Positions 1 through 9,618 of a DNA stretch of 64,000 nucleotides are shown here, one piece after another. The number at the start of each line of letters is the position of its first letter. Positions within the stretch are counted from its first letter, which is position 1. Position numbers and translations under genes: made by a program. This stretch comes from CAYJLF01 sp964371055 (GTDB lineage: Bacteria; Eisenbacteria; RBG-16-71-46; CAIMUX01), in NCBI GenBank assembly GCA_964371055.1, contig CAYJLF010000024.1:1-64000 (forward strand). Reading direction: 5' to 3'. The notes beneath the pieces are model-generated. The model saw only the letters and a program-made list of their open reading frames with translations, ran no database searches and was not told the DNA's origin.

Positions 1-83
1 CAACGGATACCGCCAGTTGTCGCCGGGTGTCCCAAAGATACGTGCCACAACCTAGGAGTTGAGACGGGGACGCACTTTTGCTC

Positions 84-112
84 TTGGCAACGCGCCCCGG
101 ATCCCCTAGACT
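84..112 (+). promoter_or_regulatory. Sigma-70-like promoter for the fur-feo operon
   Basis: TTGGCA at 84-89 and TAGACT at 107-112 are separated by 17 bases, matching 5/6 and 4/6 of the sigma-70 consensus. Initiation would fall near 119, leaving a leader of about 150 bases before the fur ATG. I see no gene in 1-271. Confidence 0.5.
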
Positions 113-271
113 CTCGGGTTGGCCGGATCAGGTCCCTTCCTGCCGGCCCGGCGCAGCGCGACGGCCCACTGTCGCTTTCTCAGGCTTCGCGGAAATCCCG
201 GTCTCAGGAGCGGGACCGCGAGCCTTGAACCGATAGCAAGTCTCTATCGACGACGGGAGGGTTGAACCTTG

Positions 272-778
272 ATGGACCAGACCACCGCCGCCCCTCCGCG
301 GAAGGCCAACGGACCCAGCCTCGACGAGATCAAGGAGCGGTTCCGGGCGTTCCTCGCGACGCGGAAGCTGCGGATGACGCGTGAGCGCGAGGAACTCCTC
401 TCCGCGATCTTTCATGCCCCCCGGCACTTCGAGGCCGAAGATCTGATCCGTACGCTGAAGCGTCGCGAAGGGCGAGTCAGCCGCGCGACGGTTTACCGCA
501 CCCTGGCGCTCCTCGAGGAGTGCGGGATCCTGCGGAAGTCGCTCTTCGGAAGGAACCGCCACTTCTTCGAGTCGGTGGTGGGACGCCGTCACCACGACCA
601 CCTGATCTGCATCCGCACCGGGAAGATCATCGAGTTCGAGGATGACCGCATCGAGCAGCTCCAGGAGGAGATTTGTCGCCGGTACGGATTCCGCATGGTG
701 GATCACGTGCACGAGATCTTCGGCATCAGCGAGGAAGCGGCAGGACAGGCGGACGACTCGGCGACGGGGGGCTACTAG
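272..778 (+). CDS. fur: Fur-family metal-responsive transcription regulator
   Basis: A 168-residue Fur-family repressor, expected to bind DNA as a dimer when loaded with ferrous iron and probably controlling the feo genes that follow. The N-terminal winged helix (about residues 20-95) has the typical RATVYRTL recognition helix. The metal-sensing residues are present: the HFEAED segment (H52), the HHDH motif at 107-110, and HVHEIFGI near 145-152. The structural zinc site is degenerate: the first CxxC-like pair reads C-I-R-T (C113, T116), and no second Cys pair exists at the C-terminus. The ATG at 272 is preferred over the TTG at 269 because GACGGGAGGG lies about ten bases upstream of it. A PerR- or Zur-like specificity cannot be excluded, but the feoB neighbour argues for iron. 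Confidence 0.9.
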   Translation: MDQTTAAPPRKANGPSLDEIKERFRAFLATRKLRMTREREELLSAIFHAPRHFEAEDLIRTLKRREGRVSRATVYRTLALLEECGILRKSLFGRNRHFFESVVGRRHHDHLICIRTGKIIEFEDDRIEQLQEEICRRYGFRMVDHVHEIFGISEEAAGQADDSATGGY

Positions 779-858
779 CACCGGCTTCCTTAACCCCCGT
801 TTCTGTACCTCCGGCGCGCCGGGCCCTCGGGGGGGGCGCGCCGCGTTCTGGTGCCGCC

Positions 859-2958
859 GTGCGCGATCTGGCGCTCGTCGGTAATCCGAACGTGGGCAAG
901 AGCGTCCTCTTCGGGGCGCTCACGCGTCGCTACGTCACGGTCTCCAACTACCCCGGCACGACGATCGAGGTTACCCGCGGTTCGGCCCGGATCGACGGCC
1001 ACACGTGGCAGGTCCTCGACACCCCCGGCACCAACCAGCTCACCCCGATGTCGGAGGACGAGCGCGTCACGCGCGACATCCTGCTCGACTCCCCCGAGGC
1101 CCTCGTCCTGCAGGTGGCCGATGCGAAGAACCTGCGGCGCGCCCTCGTGCTCACTCTGGAGCTCGCGGAGATGGGGATGCCGGTCGTGCTGGCGCTCAAC
1201 ATGCAGGACGAAGCGCGCTCGCGCGGCGTCCGCGTCGACCGCACCAGGCTGGAGGAGATCCTCGGGGTTCCGGTCGTCGAGACCGTCGCGACGCGGCGCC
1301 AAGGGCTCGGACGCCTCGAGGAATCTCTCGGACGGGGCGCGGAACCCCGCGCGGAGGCTCGTTATCCGGCGGCGATCGAGCGCTGGATCGGCAACCTCCT
1401 CCCGCACCTCGCCCGCGAGGGGCGGCGGGCGCGTTTCCTGGCGCTGCAGATCCTGAGCGGCGACGCCTCGATCGAGCCGTACCTGCGCGCGCGCCTCCCC
1501 CAGGCCGATCTCGAGGCTCTCGACGCCCTGCGGCGTGAGGCGGTCGCACTCCTCGGACAGGATCTCTCGCATCAGATCCGCTCCTCCCGGCTCGAGTCGG
1601 TTGACCGGATCCTGGAGCAGGTCTACCAGCACGACCGAAGCGTCCCGGCCGGCTGGAGCGCGCGCCTCGCGCGGTGGGCGCTCCATCCGGTCAAAGGGAC
1701 CTTGATCCTGGCGTTTCTGCTCTACGGCATGTTCTGGTTCGTCGGGCTCCTCGGCGCGGGAACTCTGGTCGACCTGATGGAGAGCGGGCTCTTCGGGCAG
1801 GTCATCAATCCGCTCTTCCGGGCCGGGGCCGACGCGATCCTGCCGTTCCCGCACGTGCACGAGGTCGAGACGATCGCGGTCGCGCTCGAACTCCCGCTCA
1901 GTCCGGTCCACGCCGTCCCGCTCGGCTCCGGTTGGGAACGCTCCGTACCGACGGGGGCCTACTCGATTCCGGCCGGCGTCGAACTCTCTCACGGCCAGGA
2001 CGTCCTCCGCTTCCTGCACGATCTCCTGGTCGGACCGTACGGCGCCCTGACCATGGGGCTCTCCTACGGGCTCGCCATCGTGCTGCCGATCGTGGCGACG
2101 TTCTTCCTCCTCTTCTCCGTGATGGAAGACTCCGGATACCTCCCCCGCCTGGCCGTCATGGTCAATCGCATCTTCCGGTCGATGGGACTGAACGGCAAGG
2201 CCGTGCTCCCGATGGTTCTCGGCCTCGGCTGCGACACCATGGCGACCATGACGACGCGGATCCTGGAGACACGCAAACAGAGGCTGATCGTCACCCTCCT
2301 GCTCGCCCTCGGCGTCCCCTGCTCGGCTCAGTTGGGCGTGCTCCTGGCGATGGTCAGTCACGTCTCGCCGCTCGGCAGCATCGTCTGGCTCACCGTGATC
2401 ACCGGCGTCATGATCTCGGTCGGCTGGCTGGCGGCGCGGCTCTTCCCGGGGGAGAACTCCGACTTCCTGCTGGAGCTGCCGCCGATCCGCCGTCCCGTCC
2501 TCTCGAACATCTTCGTCAAGACCCTGGCGCGGATCGAGTGGTACCTCCGCGAGGTGGTGCCGCTCTTCCTCCTCGGGACGATCCTCCTTTTCATCCTCGA
2601 CCGGACGCATGCCCTGGAGGCGCTGCGCACCGCCGCCTCCCCGGTGGTCGAGCACTGGCTGGGCCTTCCGCGGCAGGCGGCCGATGCCTTCATCGTCGGA
2701 TTCCTGCGCCGCGACTACGGCGCCGTCTTTCTGCTCGATGCCGCCAGCGGCCCGAACCCCATCATGAACGGGACGCAGGTCGTCATCAGCATGATCGTCA
2801 TCACGCTCTTCGTCCCCTGCATCGCCAATGTCTTCATCATCATCAAGGAGCACGGCTGGAAGACGGCCGCGGCGATGGCGGGCTTCATCTTCCCCTTTGC
2901 CTTTTTGGTCGGCGGCGTGGTCCGCTTCACGACCCGGTTTCTGGGGATGGAGTTCTGA
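859..2958 (+). CDS. feoB: Ferrous iron transport protein B
   Basis: Inner-membrane Fe(II) transporter with an N-terminal GTPase domain. With the GTG at 859 the protein has 699 residues and the G motifs read: G1 GNPNVGKS (8-15), G2 in YPGTT, G3 DTPG (54-57), G4 NMQD (114-117). The membrane part has two Gate-like halves with the characteristic GLGCDT and PCSAQLGVL segments, ending in a second gate with FVPCIANVFII. The start is uncertain: no good ribosome-binding site precedes the GTG, but the open frame upstream overlaps fur and has no better start codon next to G1. The stop overlaps the next gene's ATG by one base (TGATG), so translation is probably coupled. FeoB is on average somewhat longer, and the C-terminal region is short. 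Confidence 0.92.
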   Translation: MRDLALVGNPNVGKSVLFGALTRRYVTVSNYPGTTIEVTRGSARIDGHTWQVLDTPGTNQLTPMSEDERVTRDILLDSPEALVLQVADAKNLRRALVLTLELAEMGMPVVLALNMQDEARSRGVRVDRTRLEEILGVPVVETVATRRQGLGRLEESLGRGAEPRAEARYPAAIERWIGNLLPHLAREGRRARFLALQILSGDASIEPYLRARLPQADLEALDALRREAVALLGQDLSHQIRSSRLESVDRILEQVYQHDRSVPAGWSARLARWALHPVKGTLILAFLLYGMFWFVGLLGAGTLVDLMESGLFGQVINPLFRAGADAILPFPHVHEVETIAVALELPLSPVHAVPLGSGWERSVPTGAYSIPAGVELSHGQDVLRFLHDLLVGPYGALTMGLSYGLAIVLPIVATFFLLFSVMEDSGYLPRLAVMVNRIFRSMGLNGKAVLPMVLGLGCDTMATMTTRILETRKQRLIVTLLLALGVPCSAQLGVLLAMVSHVSPLGSIVWLTVITGVMISVGWLAARLFPGENSDFLLELPPIRRPVLSNIFVKTLARIEWYLREVVPLFLLGTILLFILDRTHALEALRTAASPVVEHWLGLPRQAADAFIVGFLRRDYGAVFLLDAASGPNPIMNGTQVVISMIVITLFVPCIANVFIIIKEHGWKTAAAMAGFIFPFAFLVGGVVRFTTRFLGMEF

Positions 2959-3191
2959 TGCCGGCGGACGGAGCGGACGCCTCCCCCGCGAGCATCACCT
3001 GCCCGTTCTGCCGGGAGAGCTTCCGCCCGGATGAGATGTCCTGCCACGACGGCTGTCCCCTCGCCCGCCACTGCACGGTGCTCTGTTGCCCCCGGTGCGG
3101 CTACGAGTTCGTCGATGAGGCGCCGACCCGGCAAAGACTCGCGCGGATCCGTTCCTTCTGGTACAAGGTCACCGGGAGGACGGAACGATGA
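2958..3191 (+). CDS. Small zinc-ribbon protein of the feo operon
   Basis: A 77-residue soluble protein carrying two Cys-pair knuckles: TCPFC near residue 14 and CCPRC near residue 48, with further Cys and His between them (HDGCPLARHC). The arrangement suggests one or two structural metal sites. It starts inside the feoB stop codon and its own stop overlaps the ATG of the FeoA-like gene (ATGA), so it is translated as part of the feo operon. I do not recognise a named family. The likely role is an accessory of iron uptake, either a metal-binding partner or a small DNA- or protein-binding zinc ribbon. The C-terminal 25 residues are basic (RQRLARIRSFWYKV). Confidence 0.75.
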   Translation: MPADGADASPASITCPFCRESFRPDEMSCHDGCPLARHCTVLCCPRCGYEFVDEAPTRQRLARIRSFWYKVTGRTER

Positions 3192-3682
3192 ACGCCGCGT
3201 CTCGCGAACTGGGGGAGTCGGCCCGGAGACGGCAGCTCCTGAACCTCTTGCTGCGCTCTGCCCTCGGGTTGTCCGCGTCCGATGCCGACGCAGGTGTGCG
3301 GGCGCTGGGACCGATCTTGAGTCCGGAGGCGACCGACCGCATCTGCACCTTTCTCGGCCATCCGGCGGTCTGCCTGGAGGGGCGCCCCATTCCCCCCGGT
3401 CGCTGCTGCCAGACTCTCGCTTCCGGCCCGCTGGGAGTCGTGCAACCGGTGATGCCGTTGACGGAGATGAAGGCCGGCGAGACGTGCGAGGTGGTGATGA
3501 TCCGTCCCCGCAACCACGCCCGGCTGGATCGTCTCACCACCTACGGCATCGTCCCCGGCGTGCCGCTGCGGATCCACCAGACCCGCCCGGCGTTCGTGGT
3601 GCAGGTGGGCCAGACCGACCTGGCGCTGGACGGGGAGGTCGCGGCCGACATCTTCGTCCGCCAGATGGAGGGACGATTCTGA
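3188..3682 (+). CDS. feoA: FeoA-domain protein with DtxR-like dimerisation segment
   Basis: A 164-residue protein whose C-terminal part (about 90-162) is a FeoA/SH3-like domain with the pattern I-x-P-G-V-P-L-x-I and an L-A-L-D-G-E turn. Residues 45-74 resemble the metal-binding dimerisation segment of DtxR/MntR regulators, with a LGHPAVC core and a GRPIPPG stretch. The winged helix that precedes this segment in DtxR is absent, so it is probably not a DNA-binding regulator itself. It sits last in the Fur-FeoB-zinc ribbon-FeoA operon with a 4-base overlap. FeoA proteins bind the cytoplasmic side of FeoB and affect transport; the extra segment could provide iron sensing or dimerisation, which is an inference. 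Confidence 0.8.
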   Translation: MNAASRELGESARRRQLLNLLLRSALGLSASDADAGVRALGPILSPEATDRICTFLGHPAVCLEGRPIPPGRCCQTLASGPLGVVQPVMPLTEMKAGETCEVVMIRPRNHARLDRLTTYGIVPGVPLRIHQTRPAFVVQVGQTDLALDGEVAADIFVRQMEGRF

Positions 3683-3749
3683 GCGGTCGACGGCGGCCTA
3701 GGACGGCGGCCGATGACGGCCTCGCACGAGAAGGGTTCACGACGGCGGC

Positions 3750-5216
3750 CTACGCAGCGCGGGGACGGCTCCTTCTCATCGGCCGGCCCCGGCGCCGCGG
3801 GGTCTCTTCGGCCAGCTCCAGCCGCTCCATCCGGTAGCGAAGACCGCCGCGTCCCATCCCGAGGAGTGCGGCCGCCCGCGTGATGTTCCCCCGCGCGTCC
3901 CGCAAGGCCGCTTCCAGCACCGCGCGCTCGATCGCCTCGAACGGCATCCCCTCGGGCGGGAGAGCCACGACGGGCGAGCGCGCTCCGGAGACGAAACGGA
4001 GCAAGGGAGCGCCCGGACGGAATCCCGGGGGGAGGTCGCTGCAGGAGACGGGGCGATCCGCCGGCGCGAGGAGCGCGACCCGCTCCGCCAGGTTGACGAG
4101 TTCGCGCACATTGCCCGGCCAGGCGTAACCGGCCAGGGCCTCCATCGCCTCGGGCGACCACGTCATCGCCTCGCCCCGCTGGCGGCGGGAGAACTCTCCC
4201 AGAAAGTGCTCGGCCAGAAGCGGAATGTCCTCCCGTCGCTCGCGCAGCGGCGGCAGGTGCAGCGTCATGACGCTGAGGCGGTGGTAGAGGTCGAGACGGA
4301 ACCGCCCGGCGCGCACTTCGCTCTCCAGGTCGCGATTGGTGGCGGCGACCATCCGCACATGCACACGGAGCGACGACGCGGAGGCGAGCGGCCGGATCGA
4401 TCCATCGTCCAGGAACTTCAGCATCTTCACCTGCAACGCCGGCTCGAGTTCGCCGATCTCGTCGAGGAAGGCCGAGCCGCCGTCCGCCAGCTCGAGCAGA
4501 CCCGGCTTGTCCCGCGTGGCCGAGGTGAAGGCCCCTTTCCGATGCCCGAAGAGCTCCGACTCCAGGAGGTTCGTCGGAATGGCGGCGCAGTTGATCTCGA
4601 CGAACGGTCCGCCCCGCACCGGGCTCTCGCCATGGATCGCGCGCGCCAGGAGTCCTTTGCCGGTGCCGGTCTCACCGAGGATGAGCACCGCCGTCGTCGG
4701 GCTCTCCGCCACGCGACGCGCCAGATCGAGCGCCTCGCGCATCGGCGCCGAGCGGCCGAGGAAGGCATCGAGGGTGGTCAGCGACCGCGCGTGCCGCTCG
4801 GATTCGCGATGGGACCGAGAGAGCGACCGCCCCGCGGCCGCAAGCGTCGCGTGGAGCGACTCCGGCGCGATCGGGCGGAAGAACCAGTGCCGGACGACCG
4901 TCGATCCCAGCCGCTGAGGATTGAGCGACGAATCCTCCCGGCCGACGAGGAGGATCTGGCAACGCGGGAAGCGATGTTTGAAGGCCGCCAGGCGCCCCGC
5001 GAAGGCCGGATCGGGTTCTTCATCGACCAACGCGAGATCCGGATCCAGTTCGGGGGGATCGAGCACGTCGTGCTCGCCCGGCAGGCGAAGCATCCTGGTC
5101 GTTCGTACCGGCAGATCCTGGAAGGAAGCTTCCGCCGCCTCGAGGAGATCGTCTCCCGGTCCCGAGGCCAGAAACTCGATCCATTCGGTGTGGCCGGGAC
5201 CCGGAGATTTCGTCAT
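3750..5216 (-). CDS. Sigma-54-type AAA+ activator with degenerate receiver
   Basis: A 488-residue NtrC-class protein. Residues 1-130 have the length and secondary-structure feel of a receiver domain but lack a clear acidic pocket; an ALVDE strand end remains, and the usual switch Lys-Pro is Arg-Pro (FFRPI). The AAA+ domain has Walker A GETGTGKG (181-188), the sigma-54 contact loop as GAFTSA (228-233) instead of GAFTGA, Walker B FLDEIGEL, and the AATNRDL and WPGNVREL segments. A Fis-type helix-turn-helix (ITRAAALLGMGRGG) lies near the C-terminus, followed by a basic tail. It starts 6 bases after grpE with AGGAG upstream, so it is probably the last gene of the lysS-dnaK-grpE run. No partner kinase is adjacent. 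Target genes are unknown. Confidence 0.85.
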   Translation of the reverse strand: MTKSPGPGHTEWIEFLASGPGDDLLEAAEASFQDLPVRTTRMLRLPGEHDVLDPPELDPDLALVDEEPDPAFAGRLAAFKHRFPRCQILLVGREDSSLNPQRLGSTVVRHWFFRPIAPESLHATLAAAGRSLSRSHRESERHARSLTTLDAFLGRSAPMREALDLARRVAESPTTAVLILGETGTGKGLLARAIHGESPVRGGPFVEINCAAIPTNLLESELFGHRKGAFTSATRDKPGLLELADGGSAFLDEIGELEPALQVKMLKFLDDGSIRPLASASSLRVHVRMVAATNRDLESEVRAGRFRLDLYHRLSVMTLHLPPLRERREDIPLLAEHFLGEFSRRQRGEAMTWSPEAMEALAGYAWPGNVRELVNLAERVALLAPADRPVSCSDLPPGFRPGAPLLRFVSGARSPVVALPPEGMPFEAIERAVLEAALRDARGNITRAAALLGMGRGGLRYRMERLELAEETPRRRGRPMRRSRPRAA

Positions 5217-5222
5217 CGGTCG

Positions 5223-5849
5223 TTACTCCTGTGGCGGACCGGTCGAGCAGGCGACCTTGCCCCGGCGAAGCAACCGTTCCCGGAACCGGTAGCCCGGTTC
5301 GAGGACCTGGACGATGCCCCCCTCCGGAATCTCGGTGGACGGGACCGCGATCAGGGCCTCGTGTTCCTCCGGATCGAACGGCGCCCCCGGCTCGATCGCC
5401 TGGACCTCCAATCCCGCCTTGGTCAGAAGATCCTCGAAGCGCCTCAGAATCAGGAGAAGTCCGGCGGCATCCGGCTCATCCTCCGGAGCCGCGTGCCCGC
5501 GCGCTCGCCGGAGATCATCCAGCACGGGCAGGAGCCGTCCGACCAGCTCGGACTGCGCCCCGCGCTGCCAGTCGTCCTGCTCCCGCCGGACCCTCTTGCG
5601 GTAGTTATCGAACTCCGCCTGCAATCTCTGAAGCTGATCCAGATATCCCGCCGCCGCCTCGGAACTTGAGACCGCGGAGCGGAACTGCGCCCCCGGTTCC
5701 TCGTCCAGCTCGATCACCGACTCCGGGGCCTCGATGTCGACCGCGTCTCGGGCGGCCTCGCCGACCCGCTCGTCATCCTCCTCGCGCCTCAGGAACGGAC
5801 TTCCCTCCCCGTCCCGGGGTTTGCCCCCGGGCCAGCCGCGGCGGCTCAT
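5223..5849 (-). CDS. grpE: Nucleotide exchange factor GrpE
   Basis: A 208-residue cochaperone that releases ADP from DnaK. The central coiled coil (about 65-100) includes LQAEFDNYRKRV, the strongest GrpE signature. The C-terminal beta domain carries the conserved PFDPEEHEAL and GYRFRERLLRRGKV segments. The N-terminal 50 residues are acidic and poorly conserved, as usual. The open frame continues 40 codons upstream through the repeat-containing end of the DUF1844 gene. The ATG at 5849 is chosen because it lies 13 bases after that gene's stop and gives a normal GrpE length. It sits downstream of dnaK on the same strand, separated from it only by the DUF1844 gene. No dnaJ is in the window. Confidence 0.93.
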   Translation of the reverse strand: MSRRGWPGGKPRDGEGSPFLRREEDDERVGEAARDAVDIEAPESVIELDEEPGAQFRSAVSSSEAAAGYLDQLQRLQAEFDNYRKRVRREQDDWQRGAQSELVGRLLPVLDDLRRARGHAAPEDEPDAAGLLLILRRFEDLLTKAGLEVQAIEPGAPFDPEEHEALIAVPSTEIPEGGIVQVLEPGYRFRERLLRRGKVACSTGPPQE

Positions 5850-5862
5850 GAGCTGACCCCGC

Positions 5863-6276
5863 TCACGACGGGTCCCCTGCGCCGGGGCGGTCGGAGTCGC
5901 CGTCGGAGGCGCCGTCGGAGTCGCCGTCGGAGTCGCCCTCGGTCTCCACCGTCTGGGGGTCGGGCGCACTGCCGTCCACCTTCTCCGGCGTCTCCCGCGT
6001 CTCCGCCGTATCCGCGGGCTGATTCGCCTCGTGCACGAAGTTGAGGCGCAGGTTCGTCACGACCTGCGCTAGAAGCCTCTCTTCCTGCTCATTCAGGTTT
6101 CCCTTCGTCCGCTCCTGCACCGCGCCGATGAGATCGATCGTCCAGCGCGCCGCATCCAGATCTCTCTCGGTCTTGCCGGTCATCGGGTTGGCGATTTTGC
6201 CCAGGAGCATCATGACCATCTGCTGCTGCTGCAGGATCCAGATCGCAAAGTGCTCGGAGTCAGGCAACGACGACAT
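5863..6276 (-). CDS. DUF1844 family protein
   Basis: A 137-residue cytoplasmic protein of the DUF1844 family. The conserved part is residues 5-85: an N-terminal helix rich in Gln and Met (ILQQQQMVMMLLGKI), then KTERDLDAARWTIDLIGAVQERTKGNLNEQE-type sequence that is predicted to be all-helical. The function of the family is unknown. The last 50 residues are low-complexity and acidic, ending in Gly-Asp-Ser-Asp repeats encoded by an in-frame 12-base tandem repeat. It lies between dnaK and grpE, with 125 bases after dnaK and 13 before grpE, so it is probably transcribed with the chaperone genes. A role in proteostasis is possible from context only. Confidence 0.8.
   Translation of the reverse strand: MSSLPDSEHFAIWILQQQQMVMMLLGKIANPMTGKTERDLDAARWTIDLIGAVQERTKGNLNEQEERLLAQVVTNLRLNFVHEANQPADTAETRETPEKVDGSAPDPQTVETEGDSDGDSDGASDGDSDRPGAGDPS
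5889..5941. repeat. In-frame 12-base tandem repeat in DUF1844 gene
   Basis: About four to five copies of a GTCGGAGTCGCC-like unit (with A/G variants) encode the Gly-Asp-Ser-Asp run at the C-terminus of the DUF1844 protein. Because the unit is a multiple of three, gain or loss of a copy keeps the reading frame. Confidence 0.7.
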
Positions 6277-6356
6277 GATCCCACCTTTCTCTGCGGGGAG
6301 ATGGCCGCGCGGGCGCCGCGAGTGTCCCGACGACCGCAGCCAGGATGAAACGCGAA

Positions 6357-6380
6357 GCGGGCCTTTGCGCTCCGGCCCGC
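6357..6380 (-). terminator. Hairpin after dnaK
   Basis: A perfect 7-base stem (GCGGGCC at 6357-6363 with GGCCCGC at 6374-6380) and a 10-base loop lie 22 bases beyond the dnaK stop. On the minus strand it is followed by a weak T-containing stretch. It may be a partial terminator that lowers expression of DUF1844 and grpE relative to dnaK. Confidence 0.4.
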
Positions 6381-6401
6381 CGCGTCATGGACACTCCCTG
6401 G

Positions 6402-8336
6402 CTACTTCTTCTTGTCGTCGTCGACCACCTCGAAGTCGGCATCGACGGCGCCGGGCTCTCCCGCGCTCGCTCCGCCGGGCGGAGGTGGCGGCGGGGGCGT
6501 CGGTCCGCCGCCCGCGGCGTCCTCGGCCGGTGCGCCGGCCGCCTGGTACATCGCCGTCGCGACCACCTGCCAGACGCGGTTCAGCTCGTCGATCGCCCGG
6601 CGGATGGTATCGACGTCGCCGGATTCCTTCACGTCCGTCACCTTCTTGACCGCCTCCTCGACCTTGGCGCGGTCGGAGGCGCTGACCTTCTCCCCGAACT
6701 CACGCAGGCTTTTCTCGGTCTCGTAGACGAGGTGCTCCGCCTGGTTTTTGAGATCGATCTGCTCGCGCCGCTTCTTGTCCTCCGCGGCATTCGTCTCGGC
6801 GTCACGCACCATCGACTGGATCTCCGATTCGGTCAGTCCGGAGCCGGCCTGGATGACGATGCTCTGCTCCTTGCCGGTCGCCTTGTCCTTGGCCGCGACC
6901 TTGAGGATGCCGTTGGCGTCGATGTCGAACGTGACTTCGATCTGCGGCACGCCGCGCGGGGCCGGCGGCAGGCCGCTCAGCTCGAACACTCCGAGCGACT
7001 TGTTGTTGGTTGCCATCTCCCGCTCGCCCTGCAGGACGTGGATCTCGACCTTGGTCTGACTGTCCGAGGCGGTCGAGAAGATCTGCGACTTGCGGGTGGG
7101 GATCGTGGTGTTGCGCTCGATCAGTGCGGTCCGGACCCCCCCGAGGGTCTCGATCCCGAGAGTGAGCGGCGTCACGTCGAGCAGCAGCACGTCCTTGACG
7201 TCGCCGGCCAGCACGCCCCCCTGGATCGCCGCGCCGATCGCCACGACCTCGTCCGGGTTCACGCCGCGATGCGGCTCGCGCCCGAAGATCTGGCGGACCG
7301 TCTCCTGCACCTTCGGGATCCGGGTCGAGCCTCCGACCAGGATCACCTCGTCGATGTCGGACGCCTTGAGCTTCGCGTCCTTGAGCGCCTGCTCGGACGG
7401 ACCGACCGTGCGACGGATCAGTTCGTCGACCAGCTGCTCGAACTTCGCCCGGGTCAGGGTGACGTTCAGATGCTTAGGTCCCGAGGCGTCGGCTGTGACG
7501 TAGGGGAGATTGATATCGGTCTGCTGGACCGTCGACAGCTCGGACTTCGCCTTTTCCGCCGCCTCGCGTACCCGCTGCAGCGCCATCGGATCCTTCCGCA
7601 GGTCGACGCCGTCGGTCCGGAGGAACTCGTCGGCGATCCAATTGATCACCCTTTGATCGAAATCGTCCCCGCCCAGGTGGGTATCGCCGTTGGTCGAACG
7701 GACCTCGAAGACGCCGTCACCCAGCTCGAGGATCGAGACGTCGAAGGTGCCGCCACCGAGGTCGTAGACCGCCACCTTGCGGTTGGCGTGCCCCTTGTCG
7801 AGGCCATAGGCCAGAGCCGCCGCGGTCGGCTCGTTGATGATCCTTTTCACCTCGAGCCCCGCGATCCGTCCCGCGTCCTTCGTCGCCTGGCGCTGGCTGT
7901 CGTTGAAGTAGGCCGGCACGGTGATGACCGCCTCGGTCACCTTCTCGCCGAGGTACGCCTCCGCCGTCTGCCGCATCTTCTGCAGGACCTTGGCGGAGAT
8001 TTCCGGCGGGGAGTAGACCTGATCGCCCCCCTTGACCCGCGCGTCGCCGTTGTCGCCGCGCACGACCTCGTAGGGGACCTGGCTCATCTCGGTCCGGACC
8101 TCGTCGTACTTGCGCCCCATGAAGCGCTTGATCGAAAAGATCGTGTTCTTGGGATTGGTGACCGCCTGCCGCTTCGCCACGGCGCCGACGAGTTCCTCCC
8201 CGTCCTTCTTGAACCCGACCACGGAAGGGGTGGTGCGGCTCCCCTCAGAGTTCGCGATCACGACCGGCTCTCCGCCCTCCATTACCGCGACGCAGGAGTT
8301 GGTCGTGCCCAGGTCGATGCCGATGATCTTGCCCAT
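6402..8336 (-). CDS. dnaK: Molecular chaperone DnaK (Hsp70)
   Basis: A 644-residue ATP-dependent chaperone that folds and rescues proteins in the cytoplasm together with GrpE and DnaJ. All Hsp70 signatures are visible: GIDLGTTNSC at the N-terminus, DLGGGTFDVSIL, and GGSTRIPKVQ in the ATPase domain. The substrate-binding domain follows, then a Gly/Pro-rich linker and the family-typical acidic end (EVVDDDKKK). The ATG at 8336 is preceded by AAGGAAGG, a good ribosome-binding site; the open frame extends 34 codons further but without sense. The 223 bases upstream to the preceding gene contain neither a CIRCE operator nor an obvious sigma-32 promoter. A UUCG-type hairpin (8425-8441) is the only structure I see there. 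Confidence 0.98.
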   Translation of the reverse strand: MGKIIGIDLGTTNSCVAVMEGGEPVVIANSEGSRTTPSVVGFKKDGEELVGAVAKRQAVTNPKNTIFSIKRFMGRKYDEVRTEMSQVPYEVVRGDNGDARVKGGDQVYSPPEISAKVLQKMRQTAEAYLGEKVTEAVITVPAYFNDSQRQATKDAGRIAGLEVKRIINEPTAAALAYGLDKGHANRKVAVYDLGGGTFDVSILELGDGVFEVRSTNGDTHLGGDDFDQRVINWIADEFLRTDGVDLRKDPMALQRVREAAEKAKSELSTVQQTDINLPYVTADASGPKHLNVTLTRAKFEQLVDELIRRTVGPSEQALKDAKLKASDIDEVILVGGSTRIPKVQETVRQIFGREPHRGVNPDEVVAIGAAIQGGVLAGDVKDVLLLDVTPLTLGIETLGGVRTALIERNTTIPTRKSQIFSTASDSQTKVEIHVLQGEREMATNNKSLGVFELSGLPPAPRGVPQIEVTFDIDANGILKVAAKDKATGKEQSIVIQAGSGLTESEIQSMVRDAETNAAEDKKRREQIDLKNQAEHLVYETEKSLREFGEKVSASDRAKVEEAVKKVTDVKESGDVDTIRRAIDELNRVWQVVATAMYQAAGAPAEDAAGGGPTPPPPPPPGGASAGEPGAVDADFEVVDDDKKK

Positions 8337-8559
8337 GACGTTCCTTCCTTGTTGGCCGGATTCCAGGTTCTGGACCGCCCCCGGACACGTCGGCCCGAGG
8401 GTCGTCGGACACCTCTGTGCAACCGCCGTGCCGAACACGGCAGAATCGGCCAGATGTAGGGTGTTACGGACCAGAGCGTTACGAGGAGTTGGCGGAGATC
8501 AGGCAGACGGCGCGACCGGATCGCGGGTAGCTGCTGCAGGATGAAACAGCCGTCGGGTG

Positions 8560-9614
<1,055 letters not shown>

Positions 9615-9618
<4 letters not shown>

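Noticed and set aside
790..2853. 687-codon open frame on the minus strand opposite feoB
   Set aside because: Composition is dominated by Arg, Asp, Glu and His with no motif; it is the usual antisense shadow of a G+C-rich gene.
8337..8559. CIRCE operator or sigma-32 promoter before dnaK
   Set aside because: I read both strands for the inverted repeat and for CTTGAA/CCCCAT-like boxes and found neither.
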